Source of the DNA: Paenibacillus durus | GTDB taxonomy: Bacteria; Bacillota; Bacilli; Paenibacillales; Paenibacillaceae | Length of the DNA: 64,000 bases | Assembly: GCF_000756615.1 (NCBI RefSeq) | Contig: NZ_CP009288.1 | Location: 2,480,001 to 2,544,000, forward strand | Reading direction: 5' to 3' | Part shown: positions 10,225-22,200 of the stretch, in pieces | How the letters are laid out: every line of letters begins with the position of its first letter | Position numbering within the stretch: position 1 is the stretch's first letter | The notes under the pieces: generated by a model | Database searches by the model: none | What the model was told of the DNA's origin: nothing | The model's input: only the letters and a program-made list of their open reading frames with translations | Made by a program: the position numbers and the translations under genes

Positions 10225-13200
10225 GCATGAGCCTTTCGCTCTAACCGGAATTCAACTGGCTTACCTGATCGGCAGAGACGCGACATTTGAAATGGGTGGA
10301 GCTGCCACGAATTTTACCGTCGAGTTTGAGGCAAACGCGGATATAACAAAAGTGAATGCAGCTCTGCAGAAACTGATTGCCAGACATCCGATTTTACGTA
10401 CCGTTGTGTTTGAGAACGGGACGCAGAAAATCATAGAGAAACCTCCCCTCTATACGGTTGAAGTGCTGAATGCAACGAATTGGATCGAGCCTCAAATTGA
10501 ATCCGATATGCAGGCCGAAAGGCAGCGGATGCTCACTAAAATTATCAATCCCAGCCAGTGGCCTTTGTTTGAAATCAAAGCTTACTTGTTGCCAAGTCGC
10601 CAATATTACTTCTATTTGAACATAGATCCATTGATCTGTGATGACAGCAGCTTGAAAATTTTAATCAAGGAGTTCAAATGGCTATATGATCACAGTGAAA
10701 GTCAGCTCCTTCAGCTTAAATACACTTTCAGGGATTATGTTCTGGCCATGGCGGAATTTAAACAATCGGGACGTTATTTAAAAGATAAGCACTACTGGAT
10801 GGACAAACTGGAAACCTTCCCCAGTTCTCCAGCTTTGCCGTTAAAATGTAGTCCAGCACATGTAGATGTGCCTCGCTTTAAGAAGTTTTCTAATTTTATG
10901 AATGGTATAGATTGGAACAAATTAAAACAGAGAGCAAGAGAGCGGAATGTCACGCCCACATCGGTTCTCTGTGCAGCTTACGCCTATGTGCTGGCTTATT
11001 GGAGTAATCAGGAACGTTTTGGCATCAACCTGACGGTATTCAACCGCATTCCTTTTCATGAAGATGTGAAAAAAATGGCTGGGGACTTTACTACCCTCAT
11101 GTTACTTGACATTAATGCAGCCGAATCTTCGCATTCCTTCTGGAATTTTACTGACCGGGTTCAGGATTCCTTATTGGAGGCACTTGAACATAGGCACTAT
11201 GACGGGGTGGATTTTATTCGCCAACTCGGCAGAAAGCATAATATGAAAAAAAGAGCAGTAATGCCCATTGTATTTACAAGTGTGTTGAATGAGAATCCGG
11301 AAGATTCATTTGACAAGTTGTTCAATTTTGAACAAATCAAGTTTTTCAGCACCAGAACCTCGCAAGTTTTTATTGATAATCAGGTTTACGAAATCAACGG
11401 CGGTTTGTATATTACATGGGATTTTGTTGAGCAGTTGTTTGACGAGGACGTCATCACATCTATGTTTGAGCAATATTTGCAAATTTTGAACGAGATCATT
11501 ACAGCGGATCGGGTATCGGAAATCGAAATCAGTGCAGTCAGCAGACAAATTATTGAGCAATATAATAATACCCGTTTGGATCTGCCGGTCTGTCCTCTGC
11601 ATGAAATGCTTAGCAATACTGCAAAGAGTATGGCAGAGAATATTGCGGTCCGGCACCACGAGAACACCATGACTTATCGGGAATTGGATGAGAAATCCAA
11701 TCAAATCGCCAGGTATTTTATGGAGAAAGGAGTCAGCAAAGGCGACTATATTGGTGTGATCGCCAAGAGAGGCATCAATACAATTGTTAATTTATTTGGG
11801 GTTCTTAAAGCCGGCGCCGCATACATTCCTCTTGATCCGGATTATCCTGATGAGAGAAAACAATATATCAGGGAAAAATGCCAATGTAAATTTTTCATAG
11901 AGCCCAGTCTCTATGAGCAAGAATTACTTCACACCTATTCAGCAGAAGCAGTGGACAGCGGTGTGACCCTTGAGGATATGGCCTATGTTATCTTTACTTC
12001 CGGCAGTACGGGCAATCCAAAAGGGGTCCAAATTACGCATGGGGCTGCCGCAAATACGATACTTGATATCAATTCAAAGTTCAATGTTACGGCTAATGAC
12101 CGCATTATGGGAATATCGTCCTTATGTTTTGATTTGTCTGTCTATGATGTATTTGGTGCGCTCAGCAGTGGAGCTGTCCTTGTGATTATTGATGATCAGC
12201 GTGATATGTTCCGGTTGAAAGAGGTCATTGAAAAAGAAAAAATCACGATATGGAACTCTGTACCTGCCATTATGGGGATGGTTGTTGATTTGTACTCACT
12301 ATCGGAGCAGAATAACGATCTGCGTGCAGTTCTGCTTAGCGGCGACTGGATTCCCCTCCAGCTACCCGCTAAAATAAAAAAAATTTTCAGGAACACTGAA
12401 GTAGTTAGCCTGGGAGGAGCAACTGAGGCTTCTATCTGGTCGATATATTATCCCATTACACAAATAGCTGAGGAATGGAAGAGTATTCCTTACGGCATAC
12501 CTTTAGCAAACCAACAAATTTATGTCCTTAATCAAAACCGGCAACCCTGTCCGGTGAATGTAGAGGGTGAATTGTATATAGGCGGGACAGGTGTGGCCAA
12601 CGGTTATATTCATGATGAGGAAAAAACCAGACAGTCTTTTATTCTGCACCCGCAGCTAGGACATATTTATAAAACCGGCGATTATGGTGTGCTTAAACCT
12701 GAAGGGGTTGTTGAATTCCTGGGGAGAAAAGACAGTCAGGTTAAGATCAGAGGGTATCGAGTAGAACTGGGCGAGATCGAAAATTGTCTTTTGCAGAGTA
12801 AAGATGTAAGGAAAACGGCGGTCATTGATTCGGCTGATGAGCAAGGGACCAAGCATCTGTATGCTTTTATTATCTCAGACAAAAATGCCTATTCGTTGTC
12901 TTTAAAGCGATTCCTGCAAAATAAGCTGCCCGGTTATATGATTCCAACGATGTTCTTTAATGTCGATGAAATCCCTTTAACCGTAAACGGTAAAGTTAAT
13001 AAAGGGCTGCTTGAGGAAGTTGTCCGGCAGCATCATTTAACGATGAAAGAGAGTGCACCCGTCTATGCGGAGCCGGCAGACCCTACGCAGAAGAAATTAT
13101 TGAGCATATGGAAAGAAATTTTCGGTCTTGAACACATAAGCACGGATGCAAGTTGCTTCGATTTAGGCGGGGATTCACTAAAAATTATGGCGATTGCGGC

Positions 13201-16200
13201 TGAAGTGAAAAAGCAGCTTCACATTGAGATTCCGATCGGTGAAATGTTTAGACATGATACCATTCATTCTCTGAATCAATATTTGAAAAGCAGGTCTGAT
13301 GCCAAACAGGATATCACAATTGAGACAATACCTGAGCAGGAATATTATGCAACCTCAGCTGCTCAGAAAAGCATGTATATGTTATCCCTTTTTGAAAACA
13401 ACAGGGGGGCATACCACATTCCAATGGGGCTGTTTGTAGAAGGGAAACTTCAAATTGGCCGTTTGGAGCAAGCGCTGCAAACCTTCATCGAGAGACATGA
13501 AATATTAAGAACCGGATTTGAAGTTATTCAAGATGAGCTTGTGCAAAAGGTTCATGCAGCAGTGGAGTTCCGACTAGAGTATGACGATTTAGGTGATATT
13601 GATACGGACACGGATCAGCTGATTGCCTTAACCAGTAAACTGTGCAAGGAGTCGACCCAATCTTTTGATTTGAGCAAGCCGCCATTGATGCGGGCAAAAG
13701 TGGCTAGAATCGGTCATAACCAGCACTTGTTTATCATTAATTTCCATCATATTGTTGCTGACGGGGCGTCGCAGGGCATTTTGATGAATGAGCTTCTGGA
13801 ACTGTACAGCCATGATAATTTGCCCGACATTGATCTCCACTATAAAGATTATACAGCTTGGCAAGAGAACTACAGCCAGTCGGATGTTATTAGAAAGCAA
13901 GAAGCTTACTGGCTTGAAGTCTTCAGCAGCGAGCCGCCGAAGCTGGAGCTTCCTTATGATTTCAAACGGCGTGAAGTGAGCAGTTATGAAGGCAATAACA
14001 TCCACATCCCATTAGGAAGCGAATTATCCAATCAAGTTAGACAGCTTGCCAAGGAAACGGGATCAACACTGTATATGGTAATGCTGAGCGCGTATTATAT
14101 ATTGCTTTATAAATATTCACATCAAACGGATATTGTTGTAGGAACAGCCGCTTCGGGAAGATTGCATCAACCATTGCAAAACATGTTTGGTGTGTTCGTG
14201 AATACGATTGCCATGCGGAATCAACTGAATGAAACAGAGAGCATCAAACAGCTTATTGAACAGATTAAACATACAACCGTTGCTGCCTTCGAACATTCAG
14301 AATATCCGTTTGATGAGTTGGTGCGCAAGACAGGGTTCGATAGAAATGCCAATCGAAACCCTTTATTTGACACGATGTTTGTATTGGAAAATGCAGATCT
14401 ATTCACCCGGATGAAGGACGGCTTGAAAATGTCTCCCGTTATGTTCAATCTAGACAACGCTAAATTTGATCTCACATTCAACGTGCTGGAATTCGAGAAT
14501 GAAATGGTGCTTAATATCGAATATTCCACCGAGCTTTTCCATTTCGACACCATCCGTCGTATGGGGGATAACTATGTCACATTACTTACGAATATTTCTT
14601 CCAATCTGGATTTGAAGGTAAAGGATGTAGATTGTCTGGCACCGGCAGAGAAAACACTACTGATGGATACGTTCAATCAGGCAGCGATGGACTATCCGCA
14701 GGAACAAACGGTGAATCAATGGTTTGAAGAGCAGGTTAAGCGCACACCGGATCATCTTGCGCTGGTTATGGAAGAGCAGCAGATGACCTACCGGGAAGTA
14801 GATGAGCGATCCAATCAGCTTGCCCGTGTACTTAGGAGCAGTGGTGTTCAACCGGATAGGATTGTAGGTGTTTTGTTGGAGCGTTCTGTAGATGCCGTGA
14901 TCGGCATGCTGGCTGTACTCAAGGCCGGCGGAGCGTTTTTGCCGATTGATCCTGCTTACCCGGCTGACCGAATAAATTATATGCTTCAAGACAGTCAGGC
15001 AGGATGGTTATTGACAAGAAAAGAATTATCCAAACAAGTGAATTTGTTGCAAAATGACGAAATTTCCCTAATCGATATGGATGATGCCCGAATCGGTGCA
15101 ATGGACTGTCACCGTATTGACAGCCGGCACGTCAGCGGAAATTTGGCTTATCTTATTTATACATCGGGTTCCACGGGTAAACCGAAAGGGGTCATGATTA
15201 CTCATCAATCCTTGGTCCATCTGTGTACCTGGCATAATACGTGTTACCAGATTACAGCAGAGGACCGGAGCGCGAGCTACGCAAGTATGAGCTTTGATGC
15301 GTTTGTGTGGGAGGTATTTCCCTACTTGCTGTCGGGCTCATCTGTACACTTGATCAGTGAAGAGATACGGCTTGATGTAATCCGTATCAATGAATATTTC
15401 CATAAACATCAGATAAGCATTGCATTTTTGCCGACACAGATTTGCGAGCAATTTATGAGACTTGATAATCGCTCGCTGCGGACATTGTTGACCGGCGGTG
15501 ATAAGCTTAACTATTTCGAAACAAAAAATTACCAGATTGTGAACAACTATGGACCGACCGAGAATACGGTGGTGACGACAAGCTTCACCATTGATCAGGC
15601 GTATACCAATATACCCATTGGCCAACCTCTGCCCAATACAAAAGTGTTTATTTTGGATGCGCATGACCTCTTTTGTCCAATAGGCGTCCCAGGGGAGCTT
15701 TGTATCAGCGGACCAGGCTTGGCTTCCGGTTACTGGAACAGACCGGAGTTAACCGCCGAGAAATTCGCAAGTCATCCGGCTGTACCTGAAGAACGAATGT
15801 ACCGAACCGGAGACCTGGCACGATGGATGCCTGACGGAAATATCGAGTACCTGGGTAGAATGGATGACCAAGTTAAAATACGCGGTTTTCGGATTGAGCT
15901 TGGAGAGATCGATAACCTTTTGCTGCAGCATGAAGGGGTTAAAGAAGCCGTCGTCTTGGCGAAAGAGGAAGGTAAATATTCTTCATATCTCTGCGCGTAT
16001 ATTGTAATGGACAAAACGGAATCCAAACATGATACGGAAGATATTAAACAATACTTATCTGGAACATTGCCTGAATATATGGTGCCTTCCTATTTTGTCA
16101 CACTGGATAATCTGCCGTTAACACCGAACGGGAAGGTGGACAGAAGGGCGCTGCCTGATCCGGAAACGGTAAACCGCCCATTAATTACCTATGAGGCGCC

Positions 16201-19200
16201 ATCTAATGAGACCGAAGTTAAGCTTGCTGCGATTTGGCGGGATATTTTGGGAAAAGCGGACATCAGTGTCCATGACAACTTCTTTCACATTGGCGGGCAT
16301 TCACTTATGGCAACCCTGCTTATTTCAAGGTTGCATAAGGAGTTGCAAGCAGTAGTTCCTTTGGGACAATTATTCCGTACACCTACGGTCAGAGGACTTG
16401 CAGAACATATCACGGATAGCAAACAGAGCGAATATATGACAATCCCACAAGCCGCTCCAAGGCCTTACTATGAGCTGTCCCCGGCACAGAGAAGGATTTA
16501 TATTTTAAATCAGTTGGACCACGCAGGAACAACTTACAATATGCCTTTTGCAATGAAAATAAAGGGTGAGCTTAATGTACAGCAGTTAAGCCATGCATTC
16601 TCTCTTCTGGTAGCAAGGCATGAATCGCTCAGAACTTCCTTTGTCATGCTGGATGGTAAACCGGTGCAAAGAATAGAAAAGGATACAACATTTACAATTC
16701 AGTACAATCGATTTAAGTCTGGCGACAATCCAAATATGCTGACCGACTGGGTTAAACCTTTTCAACTGGACCAGGCACCTCTTATGAGGATTGAAGTTGT
16801 GCGTGTGGATGAACATGAGCACATCATGCTGTTTGACATGCACCATATTATTTCAGACGGTGTGTCCGTAGCAATTTTGCTTGAAGAACTGGCGGAACTT
16901 TATAGAGGCAATCAGCTTGCTCCAGTATCTGTGCAATACAAAGACTACGTTCATTGGTATGCCGAGCGTTACAGGTTTGAGGGGTGGAAGCGGCAAGAGC
17001 AACATTGGATGGATGTTTTCGAGGGGGGCATCCCTGTTCTTGAAATGCCAACCGATTATGCTCGTCCGAAAAATAGAAGCTATCATGGTGACCAGCTTCA
17101 CGTTCAACTGGATATAGAATTAACAAACAAGCTTGATCAGATGGCAAAGGAGCACGGTGCAACGATGTACATGCTGTTCCTTACCGCGTTTACAGCGCTT
17201 TTGTCCAGATACACGGATCAGGAGGATATTGTGATCGGCACACCGGTTGCAGGCCGAGACCACGAGGATTTACGCCGGGTTGTAGGCATGTTTGTTAATA
17301 CACTGGCTTTGAGAAACAAGCCGTTCGGGCATCAAACGTTTCGTGAATATCTCCAGCAGGTAAAGGAAAACACTCTGAAAGCCTACGAAAATCAGGATTA
17401 CCCGTTTGAACGACTGGTTGACCTGACAGACGTGAAGAGAGATGCATCAAGAAATCCACTGTTTGATGTGATGCTTGTCCAAAATACGGAACAGATCAGT
17501 CTGGACATTGACGGCTTGCAGTTTACACTGCTTGAAGACGGGGCCAATCGTTCCAAATTTGATCTGACGATAAGAATGAATGAAACATCAGAAGGCTGGA
17601 AGCTGGAGCTTGAATATTGTTTGGACTTGTTCCGCAAGGAACGCATGCAGCAATTCGCCGCGCATTTTATTCAGGTACTGAAGCAGGCGGTGGAAATGCC
17701 GGATATTCAACTGAATCAGTTAGATATCCTGACTGAGCAAGAGAAAAGAATGCTGGTGTACGGCGTTAACCCTACGAAGCAGACCTATTCAAAAGAAAAA
17801 ACGTTAACCTCCCTGTTTAAGGAACAAGTAGATCGAACACCTGACGCTACGGCTCTGGTATATGAGCATATCAGTATCACGTATCGTGAATTGAATGAAA
17901 GGGCAAACAGCCTGGCAATCCATCTTCGTGCCAAAGGAGCTGGTCCTGAAACGGTAATCGCAGTAATGATGGAACGTTCGATTGAGATGATTGTTGCTGT
18001 CTTTGGAGTACTAAAAGCCGGCGGCGCATACTTGCCCATTGATCCGGACTACCCAGACGAGCGCAAAAAATATATGCTGTCGGACAGTGGGGCGTTGTTG
18101 TTATGTGTTGCCGATGACAAAGGTTGGAACAGCGATATCTTTAATGGAGAGATGATCCGGCTCAATGCGCTGGATTCTGTTCAAGGTGCTGAACCGGAAC
18201 CGCTGAACCGTTCAAGTGATGCCGCCTATGTGATATATACATCGGGATCAACAGGACAGCCCAAAGGTGTTGTGATTGAACAGTTCAGTGTTCATAACTT
18301 GGTGGGCGGATTAGATACAGCTATATACAGCCATTATCCAGCTCCGCTGAACTTTGCCTTGATCGCACCATTTGTCTTCGACGCATCCGTAAAACAAATT
18401 TTTGCATCGTTACTTTTAGGCCATACGCTGCACCTTGTTCCCAAAGAAACAAGTTGGGACGCCGACCGTCTGCTGGACTATTATGTGCGACATGGTATAC
18501 ATGTTTCTGATGGCACACCGGCTCATTTGAAGCTGCTTACTTTTGCCGACAGCAGCCGGAAGGCTAAACTGGACATCAAGGAGTTTATTATTGGCGGTGA
18601 CGTGCTAACTCATGACCTCTTAAATGAAGTGTACGGAACCCTGCCCGGACTTACAGCTAACGTAACCAACGTATATGGCCCCACAGAGTGTACTGTTGAT
18701 GCAGTATACAACCGGGTTATTTACGGGGAACAGAAGCGGACGGGAGGAATACCGATCGGACAGCCGTTACAAAATACGGCCATTTACATTATGGATCGCT
18801 CACAGCGTCTTCAGCCGATTGGGGTTACCGGGGAGTTATGCATCGCTGGAGAAGGCGTAGCCAGAGGATACTTGAACAAACCGGAGCTGACGGCGAAGAA
18901 ATTTATAGAACACCCCTTTGAGCCCGGGAAGAAAATGTACCGCACCGGTGATTTGGCCAAATGGCTTCCCGATGGACAAATTGAGTTTGTTGGCAGAGTG
19001 GACCACCAGGTTAAGATACGTGGCTATCGTATTGAGCTTGGGGAAATTGAACATCAACTAATCAGGCTGGAACAGATTGAAGAGGCTGTTGTCACTGCTG
19101 GAAAAGATAATCACAATAACGACTACCTATGTGCCTATATTGTTACTCGTCAAGAATGTACCCTGATGGATGTAAGGGAGTGCTTGGAAAAACATATGCC

Positions 19201-22200
19201 TGCCTATATGATTCCTGCCTATTTTGTGAAGCTAAACCGCCTGCCCCGGACGGTGAGCGGGAAAGTTGACAGGTCACAATTACCCGAACCGGAAAAGACC
19301 TTTTTAAACGATTCTGAGTATGAAGCACCAAGGAATGATAAGGAACAGTTGATGATTCAAATTTGGCAGGAGGTACTGGACTTCAGGCAAATCGGTATCA
19401 ACCACAACTTCTTTGCTGTGGGTGGTGATTCGATTAAAGCTCTCCAAATTGTATCCAAGATCGCTAAACAGGGTCTAAGACTGGAAATGAGAGATTTGTT
19501 TGCGCATCCGACTATCCGCCAGCTAAGCAAATATGTCAAAGAAATCTGCATTCGACATGATTACGATGAACGGGTGACAGGGGAAGCAGTATTGACGCCT
19601 ATTCAACAGCGTTTCTTTGAACGAAACTGTGTGGAACACAACCATTTCAATCAATCCTTCATGCTGTACAGAAATGGAGGATTTAATGAGCGTGCTGTAG
19701 TGCAATCTTTCAACAAGCTGATGGAGCATCATGATGGATTAAGAATGTCCTACAGTAAGAATGCAGACGGCCATATAACACAGACAATTATGGACTATGA
19801 GGACCAGATGTTTGAGTTGGATATTCATCATCTCAAAGGTATAGAGCATCAGGAGCTTTTCATTAATAAGCAGGCTTCAGAGATACAGAAAAAAATGTCC
19901 ATAGAGAAAGGGCGTCTTGTGAAACTCGGTCTGTTCCGGTTGGATGAAGGCGATCATCTGTTAATTGCGATTCATCATCTGGTTATTGACGGCGTATCCT
20001 GGCGAATATTGCTTGAAGATTTTGAGCTGCTCTATCAACAGGCACTGAACGGTGAACGCTTGAACATCGACTACAAAACAGATTCTTTCAAACATTATGC
20101 TTCTCAATTAAAAGCTTATTCAGACAGCTATTTATTAGGAAGAGAGAAGCCGTATTGGCAGTTTGTCTCCCGGGTGAAAACGAGCTTTCTGAATAACCAA
20201 AGAGCAAAATCAGATAAGCCCAATGTGTTTACCAACAGCCGCACAGCTGTAGTTGGGCTGGGAAAAAAAGAAACGCAATGGCTGTTAAGAGAAACAAACC
20301 GGGCCTATCATACAGAAATTAATGATATTCTGCTGACTGCGCTTTTGTTGAGCGCAAGAGAAATTGCAGATGAGAACCGATTCAAGATTATGCTGGAAGG
20401 TCATGGGCGCGAGAATATTGGAACAGGAGTCGACGTGAGCAGAACAATCGGATGGTTCACTTCGGTATACCCAGTTGTTTTCGAACTGTCCGGAGAGCAG
20501 TATCTTCCATTGTTGATCAAAACTGTAAAAGAAACAATACGGAACATCCCCAATAAGGGTATTGGTTACGGCATACTGAAATACTTGTCGGATATCCAGG
20601 ATTTTGCGGATGAGACGGAAGCTCCTATCTTATTCAACTATTTAGGAGAATTGGACAGCGGACTCAACAGGAAGGAGTTTCAAGCATCCAGCATGCCGAC
20701 AGGCCAGACGGTTGGAGGACAACTCGCCAGGGCACATCTTTTTGAAATCAATGCGGTTGTCATGGATGGGACATTTGTTGTGCATACCTCTTATAATGCA
20801 TTGGAATATGACGAGCATATCGTAGATCAGTTCAACCGCCTCTTTATGCAGTATTTGGAGCTCATCATCCGACATTGCAAAGATAAGAAAAGCAGTGAAA
20901 AAACTCCTTCGGATTATGGTAACCATCCTGTCTCGTTGGTTGAGTTAAAATCTATGGAGGAAAAATACTATCCCTTCACAATTGAGGAAATTTACACGCT
21001 CACGAATTTGCAAGCGGGTATTTTATATCATTCACTGGAAAATAAATCATCAAATGCATATTTTCAGCAGGTGTTAATGGATTTACATGGTGAAATCGAT
21101 GTTGACACATTAGAGCAGAGCTTTCATGAAATCATACAGCGTCATGAGGGACTGAGAGCTGCCTTCGAGTATAAGCTTGTTGAACACCCCCGTCAGGTGA
21201 TTCTGGATAACCGCAAAGCTGTATTTGTTTATCTTGATTGGGCCGGAGAAAGCGCCGGGAATCAGGAACAGCTTTTGGAAGCCTATAAAGCTTCCGACAA
21301 AGCGAAGGGCTTTGACTTAAGCCGGGATATGCTTATCAGGATTTGTCTTATGAAAACAGCGGAACGTTCTTACACCCTGCTGTTGAGCCATCATCATATT
21401 TTGATGGACGGCTGGTGCCTGAATATCCTGATTCATGAAATGTTCCATATATACGCTAATCATATTACCAGAGAACCGTATCAGCTCGAAGAACCGAGAC
21501 CATTAGGTGATTATCTGCAATGGCTGGACCAACAGAACAAAGAAGAAGCCATTGCCTATTGGAAGGACCATCTCCAAGGTTACCGAGAGCAGGCGACATT
21601 CCCGAAAACAAGCTTGAACCGACGGGATGGGCAACATTCCGTAAAGGAAAAGGAAGTCCGCTTCTCTCCCGGCCTTACAAGTCAGCTTAAACATTTGGCG
21701 GCTAAAAACCATGTTACTTTCAATGCTTTATTCCAAACCATCTGGGGGCTTGCACTATGCAGATACAATGAAGCTGAAGATGTTGTATACGGAACAGTTA
21801 TTTCTGGCAGGGAAACGGATGTAGACGGGATCGAAAATATGATTGGTCTGTTCATCAATACAATTCCGACCAGAGTGCGGCTGAATAGTGAACGTTTGTT
21901 CACAGATGCCATGCGTCAAGTTCAAGAGGAAGGCATGCAGGGACAAAAATACGGTTACGTGAATCTTGCAGAAATCCAGGAACAGAGCGGGTTAAAGCGG
22001 AATCTGCTTGATCATGTCCTTGTGTTTCAAAATTTTTCCGAAGTTCAAGCTTCCGGAAATCAAGATCGCAACCGTACAGGATTTACCCTCCAGCGCGTAT
22101 ATGGCAATGAACATACCCACTATAATCTGAGCGTGGCTGCTGTCCTTCAGGAACGTTTTGTACTGAAAATGGCGTACAACGAGAGTGTGTTCGACGCTGG